A stretch of DNA of 55,014 nt from Solirubrobacterales bacterium. Lineage in GTDB: Bacteria > Actinomycetota > Thermoleophilia > Solirubrobacterales > 70-9. The translations under genes and the position numbers were made by a program. The notes under the pieces were generated by a model that saw only the letters and a program-made list of their open reading frames with translations, had not been told where the DNA came from and ran no database searches. Shown one piece after another: positions 43,403 to 51,430 of this stretch; the first letter of the stretch is position 1, and every line of letters begins with the position of its first letter. The stretch covers positions 1 to 55,014 of the forward strand of contig JAGQUT010000011.1 in the NCBI GenBank assembly GCA_020438355.1, written 5' to 3'.

Positions 43403-45898
43403 TCAGCGCCTCGCGGCAGACACCTTCAAAGCAACTCCGGGCCTCAGGTTCGTGGTGACACGAAGCACGCCGCTTCGCCGGTTGAAGAACCAGTCAGTTC
43501 CCCTTCGTAACTCTCTGCCGCCAACCCACACTGTCCGCGGACGGAAAAGATGCGTCAGGGTATGAAGCGAAGCTTCTAGATGGAGCCCGACATAGCCCGC
43601 TCCGGTTATTCGAAGTTGCCAGTTTCTTCGACCTTCTCGAGAACTAATCGTGCCGCTCTTCATGTACCCAGTGGAACTCTTCCCTCTCGGGAAAGCGATC
43701 AGGTGAAGCTTGCGACGGTTGTCGTCCAGGCCCGTGAACCTGGACTTCGCGTAAGGGGCGAGGGTGTCGGTGTTCGCGGGGAGCATCGGCAACAGGGAAC
43801 CGGCCTTGACCATCACCGGCGCTTGCTCCAGAGGGGCGCGGACCTTGATCTGGCGACCTCCTCTGATCTGCTTCGCCTTGCCGAGATCAAAGCTGCCGCG
43901 CTTCTCGCCGTATGAGATCGCCTGCCAGAAGTTGATCCACCTGCCCTTTGGCAGGTAGAGCCTGCGGCTGGTCGCGCCTGGCGTCAGAACCGGCGAAACC
44001 AGAAGGTCCGGTCCGAACATGTACTGGTCCTCTATCCCGGTCGCCCGGTGGTCCTTCGGGTTGGTCAGCGCGAGGTGTTTCATCACGGGCATGCCAGTCT
44101 CGCGGTAGGTCGCATTGGCAGCCACCAGATAGGGGAACATCTGGGTGCGAAGCTTGGTGTAGCGGCGCCAGAACGGGAGGATGTCTTCGTCCCAGACCTG
44201 TGGTCTGGAGGCCATGGTCGCTCCGATCCCCTCGGCCTTCGATCGCATGATTCCGGAGAACGCTCCAAACTGGATCCAGCGGACCAGCAGCTCCTCATCG
44301 AGTTTCTGGGGGGAGAAGCTGAAGAAGCCGCCAATGTCGGAGCCCCAGTTGGAGACCCCGGAGAGCCCCATCGTGAGGGCCTGGGTGACTTGGGATTCCA
44401 GTCCGTCGAAGCCCCAGCCGGTGGTCGGGTCACCGCCCCAGACGATCTGCGAATGCTGGGCCGAGCCGGTGAATCCCGACCTCACAAGACTGGCGATCGG
44501 GCGCTTCTTCGAGTTGGCGTAACGCAACCCGGCCCGGTGATAGAAGACCGCGTGCTGGTTGTGGAGTTGCTTGCCGCGAATTCCGCTGGTCGAGATCGAA
44601 TCCGGTGGCGCGTACTCGCCGTAGTCCTCCATCCAGCCGTCGTAGCCAGCGTCATACGCGCGATCGAGGATTCCGGCGTAGATGCCCTGGGCATCCGGGT
44701 CGGTGAAGTCGAACATCCCCAGCTGGGTCACACCGCTGCCCACGAAAGTGTTGAAGGTGTACGGGCTTCCGTCGGTTCGCTTGAGGAAGGCGCCTTTCGC
44801 GACTGCTTCTGCGAACGGCTCCTGGTAGGAGGCGCAGATACCCTCACGCGTGTAGGAAAGAGCAGCGAGGCCGCCGGCGTGGAGCCCGGCCACCCGGGCC
44901 TTCTCGGCGGACTCCTGGCCGAGGTCGGAGCCGCAGGGCATGTACCTCATGTGGGTCTCCGCCGCCGACACCGGCGCGTCCGCGTCTCGCAGGATGTCGA
45001 TGTAGCCAAGCTCACCGGGAGAGGTGTTCTGATGTCCGGTCTGGAACCAGGGTCCGTAGACCCAGGGCGCCTTCGGCTTTGGTTGCCTGCCGACCTGTTC
45101 GGTCATCTTGCGGAGGATCACGGCCGGGGCGGGGCCGGAGAGGATCCTCATCGCGATGTGATCGGCATCCGCCTCGTAGGTCCACTCGCTGGCCCTTTCG
45201 GATCCCAGCTGGAAACGACTGGTCTCGCGGTTCAGGCCGAGGAAGCCGAAGCCTCGCGTGGAGATGAACCAGGGCATCGGAAAGTAAGTGGCATCGGAGC
45301 GCTGCCTGACACCCCACGGCGGAACCGTGTTGGTGATGATCGGGTAGTCGCTCTCCTGGTACGGGCCTTCACCGACGTAGTTTTCGACCTCGTAGCCCCG
45401 CTGGTTGACGCGATTGGAACGCTCGCCGAAGCCAAGCATTCTCTCGCCCTTCGCCAGCCGGAAGCCGATTCGAAACGCCTCGGCCGGAGCCGACTTGTAG
45501 GCGTCCCTGATCGTGGCGAGAATCGACCCACCGCCCCCGCTCAGCGGTGTCACCTGTAGCCGGATGACCCGGCCCGAAGGGTCGTCTGTTGCAAGCCGGT
45601 AGACGAGACCGTCGCTGCGCCTGGAGAGCAGCCTTGTCGCGTGGAACCATTCCCCGTCCGAATAGAAGCCAAGCCCCTGGCCTGGTTGTCCGGCACCGCC
45701 GGATCCGATCAGCTTGACCCCGCCCTTCATCTGGATGGTGACTACACCGGCCGGCGAAACCTTGACCCCCTGCTCCTTGCTTTCACTTTGCCCTGCATCT
45801 GCCGAGGGAGAAAAGGCGAGGGTCAGCAACAGGGTCGCGATGGATATGACAATTGCGCGGCCGGAGGCCAGTGCGGGACGAGAGGCAGCAACATTCAT
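43403..45898 (-). CDS. Secreted GH31 family glycoside hydrolase
   Basis: An 831-aa exported enzyme of glycoside hydrolase family 31 (retaining alpha-glycosidases). The signal peptide (15-35, IVISIATLLLTLAF) is cut near ADAGQ. The barrel shows GWMEDYGEY with nucleophile D425 and SQIVWGGDPTTGW with acid/base D490, followed by LSGVSNWGSDIGGF and RTQMFPYL. The C-terminal domains are typical GH31 beta-sandwiches (SPVLTPGATSRRLYLPKG). The MED-Y-GEY form of the nucleophile motif resembles the sulfoquinovosidase/YihQ branch more than maltases, but I cannot confirm the Arg/Gln residues that bind a sulfonate. A perfect palindrome (45900-45916) lies directly before the start codon. Confidence 0.9.
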   Translation of the reverse strand: MNVAASRPALASGRAIVISIATLLLTLAFSPSADAGQSESKEQGVKVSPAGVVTIQMKGGVKLIGSGGAGQPGQGLGFYSDGEWFHATRLLSRRSDGLVYRLATDDPSGRVIRLQVTPLSGGGGSILATIRDAYKSAPAEAFRIGFRLAKGERMLGFGERSNRVNQRGYEVENYVGEGPYQESDYPIITNTVPPWGVRQRSDATYFPMPWFISTRGFGFLGLNRETSRFQLGSERASEWTYEADADHIAMRILSGPAPAVILRKMTEQVGRQPKPKAPWVYGPWFQTGHQNTSPGELGYIDILRDADAPVSAAETHMRYMPCGSDLGQESAEKARVAGLHAGGLAALSYTREGICASYQEPFAEAVAKGAFLKRTDGSPYTFNTFVGSGVTQLGMFDFTDPDAQGIYAGILDRAYDAGYDGWMEDYGEYAPPDSISTSGIRGKQLHNQHAVFYHRAGLRYANSKKRPIASLVRSGFTGSAQHSQIVWGGDPTTGWGFDGLESQVTQALTMGLSGVSNWGSDIGGFFSFSPQKLDEELLVRWIQFGAFSGIMRSKAEGIGATMASRPQVWDEDILPFWRRYTKLRTQMFPYLVAANATYRETGMPVMKHLALTNPKDHRATGIEDQYMFGPDLLVSPVLTPGATSRRLYLPKGRWINFWQAISYGEKRGSFDLGKAKQIRGGRQIKVRAPLEQAPVMVKAGSLLPMLPANTDTLAPYAKSRFTGLDDNRRKLHLIAFPRGKSSTGYMKSGTISSREGRRNWQLRITGAGYVGLHLEASLHTLTHLFRPRTVWVGGRELRRGTDWFFNRRSGVLRVTTNLRPGVALKVSAARR

Positions 45899-45899
45899 G

Positions 45900-45916
45900 A
45901 GTGTTCCCGAAACACT
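45900..45916. promoter_or_regulatory. Palindrome overlapping the GH31 start region
   Basis: AGTGTT-CCCGA-AACACT (plus strand) is a perfect 6-bp-arm inverted repeat. On the coding strand it ends one base before the ATG, in the place where a ribosome-binding site would be. It looks like a repressor operator (TGTT-TCGGG-AACA on the reverse strand) or a start-blocking RNA hairpin. Confidence 0.5.
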
Positions 45917-45989
45917 AGGGGAGGGTCAAAGCTTCGGCAGGTGACCAACCGGGCCTGCCAGCATCGGGCGACTCGCGTAATGTCCCCGT

Positions 45990-46445
45990 ATGGACCGCGA
46001 GACGGTTATCCGTGAGCTCCGGCTTGCACCGTTGCCCCAAGAAGGGGGCATGTACCGACGCAAGTTCAAGGACGAAAACTCGACCTCGATTTACTTCCTT
46101 CTCGAGCCCGACTCTCCGACAATGCTTCATCGTCTGCCCGGGCCGGAACTGTTCCATTTCTATGCCGGAGCACCGGCGAGGATTCACATCCTCGGCCCCG
46201 AACCGGGTGAGGCCCGGCATCCGATGCTTGGCGTCGGCCTTGAAGAAGGCGAGCGGCCCCAGATCCTCGTGCCCGGGGGCACCTGGCAGGCAGCCGAGAC
46301 GACCGGAGCCTGGAGCCTGGTGGGAACGACTATGTCACCCGGATTCGACTGGGACCGGTTCGAACTCGCCAAGCCGGCGCGGCTGCTCCACAACTGGCCC
46401 GAGCAGCAGGAGATCATCGAGCGCCACACGCCCGACCAGGGCTAG
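45990..46445 (+). CDS. Cupin superfamily protein (DUF985)
   Basis: A 151-aa single cupin barrel of the DUF985/Cupin_5 family. Visible strands: GGMYRRKF, SIYFLLEPDSPTMLHRLPGPELFHFYAGAP (with the typical His/Glu/His metal-site region: H in TMLHRL and LFHFY) and WQAAETTGAWSLVGTTMSPGFDW. The catalytic role of the family is not well known. It is cytosolic and stands alone, divergent from the GH31 gene. Confidence 0.93.
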   Translation: MDRETVIRELRLAPLPQEGGMYRRKFKDENSTSIYFLLEPDSPTMLHRLPGPELFHFYAGAPARIHILGPEPGEARHPMLGVGLEEGERPQILVPGGTWQAAETTGAWSLVGTTMSPGFDWDRFELAKPARLLHNWPEQQEIIERHTPDQG

Positions 46446-46481
46446 CCGCCGGTCCCGACCGGGGAGCTAACCCTCCTTCGG

Positions 46482-46510
46482 TTGACCTCAGCCGACCTGG
46501 CTGAGGTCAA
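46482..46510 (-). terminator. Hairpin spanning the acyl-CoA ligase stop codon
   Basis: A perfect 12-bp stem (TTGACCTCAGCC at 46482-46493, GGCTGAGGTCAA at 46499-46510) with a 5-base loop. Its reverse-strand reading includes the last seven codons and the TGA of the ligase gene. It has no T run. It could end the ligase transcript or protect its 3' end. Confidence 0.55.
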
Positions 46511-47987
46511 TCTCGCGCTTGAGGATCTTTCCGGTCGGGCCTTTGGGGAGCTCGTCGACGATCAGGATGTGACGCGGGTACTTGTAGGCCGCGACACCTT
46601 CCTTGGCGTGTTCGCGCAGCTCGTCATCGGTCGCCGACTCGCCTTCCTTGAAGGCGATGACAGCCACGATCTCTTCACCCAGATCGTCATGCGGAATGCC
46701 CATCACCGCGACTTCGGCGACAGCCGGATGCTCGTAGAGAACCTCCTCGACCTCGCGCGGGTAGACGTTGTAGCCGCCGCGCAGGATCATCTCCTTTTTG
46801 CGGTCGACGATCGAGTAGTAGCCATCCTCGTCAACGGTGGCCATGTCGCCCGACGAGAACCATCCGTCTGAGTCAATCGCCTTCGCGGTCGCTTCCTCCA
46901 TCTGCCAGTACCCCTTCATCACGTTGGGGCCCTTGATCTGGAGTTCGCCGACGTCCCCGACGCCGAGCACGTTGCCCTCCTCGTCCACGATCCGCATTTC
47001 GACATCCTTGATCGGGGTGCCGATGGTGCCGGGCTTGCGCTCCATGTCGAGGCGGCCGAAGGAGGCCACGGGTGAGGTCTCCGAGAGGCCGTAGCCCTCG
47101 AGGATGGCGGTGTTGAACTCGCTCTCGAAGGCGCGGATGATCTCGACCGGCAGGGCCGCGCCGCCGGAAACGCAGAGGCGGAGGGAGCTGATGTCGAAAT
47201 CCGCCCGGTTCGGCACCTGGAGCAGGGCCGCATACATGGTCGGAACCCCCATGAAGATCGTGACCTTGTCGCGCTGGATGATCTCCAGCGCCTTGACCGG
47301 ATCGAAGCGGGGCAGCAGCGTGATCTCCGCCCCGACGGAGACCGCTCCGTTCATCGCAACCGTCTGGCCGAATACATGGAAGAGCGGCAGGCCACCGAAG
47401 AAGACATCCTCCTCCGTAGGCACGAAGAGATCCTTGATCGACTCGATGTTCGAGTGGATGTTCGAGTGAGTTAGTTCGGCACCCTTGGGCTGTCCGGTGG
47501 TGCCGGAGGTGTAGAGGATGACCGCCGTTTCGTCAGGCTCCACCTCGGCGACGCCCTCGTAAGGCGTGACGCCCTGGATCAGGTCACCGACGTTGGTCGG
47601 GTTGATCGTGATGACCTCGGCCCCGACCTCCTCGGCCGCCTCGATCGCGGCTGGCGCGAAATCTTCCCAGGCGACCACGACTTTGGCACCGGAGTTGTTC
47701 AGGTAATGGGTGACCTCGCGGGCGGTCAAGAGCACGTTCATCGGGACGACGCGGGCACCCATGCGGAGGATGCCGAAGTAGACCATCGGGAAGTGGGGGA
47801 CGTTCGGGAGCATGATGCCGACCCGGTCGCCAGCTTCAACGCCCTTCGACTCGAGCAGTCCGGCGACCAGCTTGCTGGTCATGTCGAGCGCCGCGTACGG
47901 AATAGCCGTGTCGTCGAGCCGGATCGCGGTCCGCTCGGGGAACTTTTCTGCGGACTCGGTCAGCAGCGTGGCCAGATTCGGATTCAA
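46488..47987 (-). CDS. Long-chain fatty-acyl-CoA ligase
   Basis: A 499-aa AMP-forming ligase that activates a carboxylic acid, probably a fatty acid, to its CoA thioester. Core motifs: YTSGTTGQPKGAELTHSN (P-loop, about 160-177), YGLSETSPVAS, GWFSSGDMATVDEDGYYSIVDRKKEMI and the C-terminal Lys in PTGKILKREI. The length is typical of FadD-like class members. The substrate chain length is not set by sequence. It is divergent from the SDR gene and would feed the acyl-CoA dehydrogenase and methylmalonyl-CoA steps elsewhere in the window. Confidence 0.94.
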   Translation of the reverse strand: MNPNLATLLTESAEKFPERTAIRLDDTAIPYAALDMTSKLVAGLLESKGVEAGDRVGIMLPNVPHFPMVYFGILRMGARVVPMNVLLTAREVTHYLNNSGAKVVVAWEDFAPAAIEAAEEVGAEVITINPTNVGDLIQGVTPYEGVAEVEPDETAVILYTSGTTGQPKGAELTHSNIHSNIESIKDLFVPTEEDVFFGGLPLFHVFGQTVAMNGAVSVGAEITLLPRFDPVKALEIIQRDKVTIFMGVPTMYAALLQVPNRADFDISSLRLCVSGGAALPVEIIRAFESEFNTAILEGYGLSETSPVASFGRLDMERKPGTIGTPIKDVEMRIVDEEGNVLGVGDVGELQIKGPNVMKGYWQMEEATAKAIDSDGWFSSGDMATVDEDGYYSIVDRKKEMILRGGYNVYPREVEEVLYEHPAVAEVAVMGIPHDDLGEEIVAVIAFKEGESATDDELREHAKEGVAAYKYPRHILIVDELPKGPTGKILKREIDLSQVG

Positions 47988-48063
47988 CTCTTTACCTCTC
48001 CCGGTAGATCAACCATGGGGAGACCGCGACCGGCCTGCCCCTCCAGATGGCATGCTACCCGGC

Positions 48064-48813
48064 ATGAGCTTTGAGGACAGGGTGGTACTGATCACTGGTG
48101 GAGCCAACGGATTCGGTCGTGCGACCGGTGCGCGACTGACGGAGCAGGGCGCCAAAGTCGTGCTCGCCGACATCGAAGAGGAAGCGGGAGAGGAGGCGGC
48201 TGCGGAGATCGGCGCCGAGTTCGTCTCATGCGACGTCCGGGATCCGGAGTCCAGCGTTGCTGCAGTCGACTTTGCGGTCAGCAAATTCGGCGGACTTGAC
48301 GTTGCTTTCCTCAACGCCGGGGTTTCGACCGGCTGCGGCCTGGTCGAGACTTTCGATCTCGAGCTCTACCGGAGGGCGATGCAGATCAACCTCGACGGAG
48401 TCGTCTACGGGATCAACGCAGCGGTACCGGCGATGCGTCGTCGCGGTGGCGGCTCGATCGTCGCAACTGCGTCCCTGGCCGGCCTGACCGCCGTGCCGTT
48501 CGATCCGATCTACGCCGCCAACAAGCACGCGGTGGTCGGTCTGGTCCGTTCTGCAGGTCCGGTCTACGCACTGGAGAGCATCCGGATCAATGCGATCTGC
48601 CCCGGTTTCTCCGACACCCGGATCATCGACGGATTCAAGGAAAGCCTCCGGAACGAGGGCGTGCCCATCATCGAGGTCGAAGAAGTGGTCGACGGCATCG
48701 TCAGCCTGATCGATTCGCCCGACAGCGGTGTCTGTCACTTCGTCCAGGCCGGTATGAACCCCCAGGAGTTCCGCTTCCGAAACATCCCAGGACCAAAGGT
48801 CTCACAGGCCTGA
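48064..48813 (+). CDS. Short-chain dehydrogenase/reductase
   Basis: A 249-aa classical SDR. NAD(P) motif TGGANGFG (11-18), NAG at 84-86, and catalytic S137, Y150 and K154 (YAANK). D36 after the second strand favours NAD+. The ATG at 48064 is chosen because the upstream frame extends into the divergent ligase gene. The sequence gives no substrate, but related enzymes are often called 3-oxoacyl or alcohol dehydrogenases. The shared intergenic region with the ligase gene may mean coregulation. Confidence 0.93.
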   Translation: MSFEDRVVLITGGANGFGRATGARLTEQGAKVVLADIEEEAGEEAAAEIGAEFVSCDVRDPESSVAAVDFAVSKFGGLDVAFLNAGVSTGCGLVETFDLELYRRAMQINLDGVVYGINAAVPAMRRRGGGSIVATASLAGLTAVPFDPIYAANKHAVVGLVRSAGPVYALESIRINAICPGFSDTRIIDGFKESLRNEGVPIIEVEEVVDGIVSLIDSPDSGVCHFVQAGMNPQEFRFRNIPGPKVSQA

Positions 48814-48909
48814 ACGCATCAACTCCGGACGACCGGTTCGGCTGTTCGCGCCGCAACTCCGTTGCCCCAGGGCGGTTGAATCTTTAAACCGGCCAATGAT
48901 GGGAGAGAG

Positions 48910-49902
48910 ATGCGCCAGTCCATGAAGCTTTCGGGGATCATCGCGGGTGTCTTGCTGGGCGGCCTCGTCCTGGCGGCCACTGCCGCGGCAACGTTTCGCG
49001 GGACGAACGGGGATTTAAGTTTCGTTGCTGGTTCTCGCTTCCTGGGTCAGAGTCAACTGGTGTCGTCTGCGCCCAACGGGAACCGTTTCAGGCAGGTTAT
49101 CCCCGCGAGGTACAAAGTCCGCGACCTGGCAGTTTCTCCCGACGGGACGAGGATTGCCTTCAGCGCGGAACTGGGCGGAGAACCTCCTGAGATCTTCACT
49201 GTCTCAAGGACTGGCCAGCGAATCAGGAAGCTGACCGACCGGGGAGATGCCGACCAGTACTACCGCCAGCCTGCCTGGTCGAACGACGGGCGGCGTATCG
49301 CGTACACGGTGTTCGGCCTCGGCTCCAACCGGGGAGTGGCGATAAGGGTGATGCGGGCAGACGGATCCGGCAAGCGCAACCTGTTTCGAAATCCGGCCCT
49401 GGATTTCTTCGTCGAGGACCCGGTGTTCTCGCCAAACGGGCGACGCCTCGCGTACACCAGGTTCGTCCGGCCGAATCCGGTCGTCTCCGAGGTCTACTCG
49501 GTCAACGCGGTCAACGGCACCGGCGAAAGGCGGCTTACCGACGGGCTCGGTTCACTCAACTCGTACTCGGAGCCCGACTATCGGCCAAACGGGCGGGTAC
49601 TGCTGATCAAGACCGCACCTTCGTTTCTCGCGGGCAGAACAAGGATCGCCCGGTTGAACGCCACCGCGGGCAATAGTCCGGCAACCACCCTGATCGAATC
49701 TCCCGTCGGTTGGGCTTACGGATCCCCGCAATACTCGCCCGACGGACAGAGAATGGTTTTTGCCGGAGAGGATCTTCTCGCCGACCCGGCCGCCGCCCGA
49801 AATCACCTTTTCACCGCGGCTGCCGACGGGTCCGGGATCAGGAGGGTGTCACTTCTGTTCGAAGCGGTGTCCCCGGTGTGGGGAGCTCGCCCCCGCCGCT
49901 GA
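48910..49902 (+). CDS. Secreted TolB-like PD40 protein
   Basis: A 330-aa exported protein. GGGAGAG precedes the ATG. The signal peptide is residues 1-27 (IIAGVLLGGLVLAATAA). Five or so PD40/WD40-like units follow (SPDGTRIAFSAE, SNDGRRIAYTVF, SPNGRRLAYTRF, SPDGQRMVFAGE), the repeat of TolB-type beta-propellers. No Tol-Pal neighbours are present and a Gram-positive-type envelope is likely, so it is better seen as an independent binding propeller. It ends two bases from the convergent GlcD-like gene. Confidence 0.88.
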   Translation: MRQSMKLSGIIAGVLLGGLVLAATAAATFRGTNGDLSFVAGSRFLGQSQLVSSAPNGNRFRQVIPARYKVRDLAVSPDGTRIAFSAELGGEPPEIFTVSRTGQRIRKLTDRGDADQYYRQPAWSNDGRRIAYTVFGLGSNRGVAIRVMRADGSGKRNLFRNPALDFFVEDPVFSPNGRRLAYTRFVRPNPVVSEVYSVNAVNGTGERRLTDGLGSLNSYSEPDYRPNGRVLLIKTAPSFLAGRTRIARLNATAGNSPATTLIESPVGWAYGSPQYSPDGQRMVFAGEDLLADPAAARNHLFTAAADGSGIRRVSLLFEAVSPVWGARPRR

Positions 49903-49904
49903 GG

Positions 49905-51320
49905 TCAGGGCAGGGGGATCTTCTTGCCCGGGTTTAGCAGGAGCTTCGGGTCGAAGCTCCGCTTGATCTCGGACTGAAGCCGGAGAGCAACCGGTCCCAG
50001 GGCCTGTTCCACGTAGGCGGTCTTCAGCGAGCCGATTCCGTGTTCGCCGCTGATCGAGCCGCCCATCCTGATCGCCATGCTGAAGACCTCGCCGGCCGCC
50101 TCGTTGGCACGCCTGATCTGATCTTCGTCTGACAGGTCGACGAGGAAGCTCGAGTGCAGGTTGCCGTCCCCGGCATGACCCCATGAGCAGGCAGGGAGGT
50201 CGTGCCGGTTCCCGATCTCGACGGTCTCCTCGATCGCGTCTGCCAGATGTTCGACCGGCACCACTACGTCTTCGGAAATCTTGCCTCCGCGCTGGGCAGT
50301 GACCGCGATCGACACTCCATCCCGCCAGTTCCAGAACCGTCTGATGGCAGCGCGGTCATTGATGGTGGTCGGCGGGCTCAAGGCGAGGTCGCTCATGGCC
50401 TCGACCAGCTCACCAGTGCTCCGCTCCACCTCTCCGGCCGAGCCGTCCGTCTCGGCAATTACCGCGAAGCCGGCGACTTCAGGCGCGTCCGACGGGAAGG
50501 AGCCGAGGCTCGACTCGAGCGCTCCACGATCAAGGAACTCCAGGGCCGAGGGCTGAAGACCGGAACCCATGATTTCCGTGATGGCTCCGCCGCCGGCCCG
50601 GGCATCTGCATAGAAGGCGACCACGACCGCCCGTTCCTCGGGGGCGGGGACCAGCCTCAGCCAGGCTGAGGTGACGATGCCGAGGGTGCCTTCCGACCCG
50701 ATCATCAGGTCGGTCAGGTCCAGCCCGGCAACGTCTTTCCTGAGCGGACCACCTGAAACAAGTACCTCGCCCGGCGGGACCACCGCTTCCACCCCAGTGA
50801 CCCAGTTGCCGGTGACTCCATACTTGAAGGCGTGGGGCCCGCCGGCATTGGTGGCGATGTTGCCGCCGATGGCCGACTGCTCGCTGGCCCCGGGATCGGG
50901 AGGAAAGAGGAGTCCGTTCTCGAGCGCAAGCCGGTGAACTGTCGAGGTTCGAACTCCCGCCTCGACCTCAATCCTCCAGCACTCGGGGTCGAAAGCCCTG
51001 ACCTTGTCCAGGAGCTCCAGAGAGATCACGATTCCTCCATCCGGCACCGCGCCGCCTGCCAGGCCGGTGCCCCCGCCACGAACCGTAACCGGGATCTCCC
51101 GCTCGTAGCACCAGCCGAGAACCTCGGCGACCTGTCCGGTGCCAGCGGGGAGGGCCAGGGCGTCGGCTTTGCCGGTTATCCCGCGGTTGCCGGTGGCGTC
51201 CTGCAGGGCGGCTCTCAGTTCTGGTCCGTCCGTGCGCACCTGCCCGGGCGAAAGCAGGCGACCCAGATCCGCGGCGAGTTTGCCGCTTGCCGGTCCGTGG
51301 GTTGTAGTTCCCCTCTCCAA
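49905..51320 (-). CDS. FAD-linked oxidase, GlcD/D-lactate dehydrogenase type
   Basis: A 471-aa flavoprotein of the vanillyl-alcohol-oxidase family. The FAD-binding stretch is VRGGGTGLAGGAVPDGGIVISL (about 80-101), with PDPGASEQSAIGGNIATNAGG downstream. The C-terminal substrate cap includes SWGHAGDGNLHSSFLVD and SGEHGIGSLK. It resembles GlcD (glycolate oxidase) and D-2-hydroxyacid dehydrogenases; the true substrate is a 2-hydroxy acid, unknown. No glcE or glcF partner is in the window. It is divergent from the ThDP-enzyme operon, sharing the 110-base control region with the palindrome at 51373-51388. Confidence 0.93.
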   Translation of the reverse strand: MERGTTTHGPASGKLAADLGRLLSPGQVRTDGPELRAALQDATGNRGITGKADALALPAGTGQVAEVLGWCYEREIPVTVRGGGTGLAGGAVPDGGIVISLELLDKVRAFDPECWRIEVEAGVRTSTVHRLALENGLLFPPDPGASEQSAIGGNIATNAGGPHAFKYGVTGNWVTGVEAVVPPGEVLVSGGPLRKDVAGLDLTDLMIGSEGTLGIVTSAWLRLVPAPEERAVVVAFYADARAGGGAITEIMGSGLQPSALEFLDRGALESSLGSFPSDAPEVAGFAVIAETDGSAGEVERSTGELVEAMSDLALSPPTTINDRAAIRRFWNWRDGVSIAVTAQRGGKISEDVVVPVEHLADAIEETVEIGNRHDLPACSWGHAGDGNLHSSFLVDLSDEDQIRRANEAAGEVFSMAIRMGGSISGEHGIGSLKTAYVEQALGPVALRLQSEIKRSFDPKLLLNPGKKIPLP

Positions 51321-51372
51321 AGCGATTGCCAGCCTGTCTGGCCTGAATAGGCCTTGCGGAACAAGCAGTAGT

Positions 51373-51388
51373 AGGTAATATGTTACCT
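51373..51388. promoter_or_regulatory. Operator-like palindrome in the divergent promoter
   Basis: AGGTAA-TATG-TTACCT is a perfect 6-bp-arm inverted repeat in an AT-rich island, 43 bases before the GTG of the ThDP enzyme, with TATAT next to it. A regulator bound here could control the operon and the divergent FAD oxidase. An ATG inside this site (51380) is open in frame but is not the start. Confidence 0.55.
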
Positions 51389-51430
51389 GCTATATCCCAG
51401 CATCATCAACCTTTGAGGAGAGGCGCGAGA

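Noticed and set aside
48875-48897. CGGTT...AAACCG inverted repeat upstream of the TolB-like gene
   Set aside because: Arms of only five bases with a nine-base spacer; likely chance.
51380-51430. ATG start for the ThDP enzyme at 51380
   Set aside because: The ATG is inside the operator-like palindrome, has no ribosome-binding site and adds residues absent from the family; the GTG at 51431 has GAGGAGAGG upstream.
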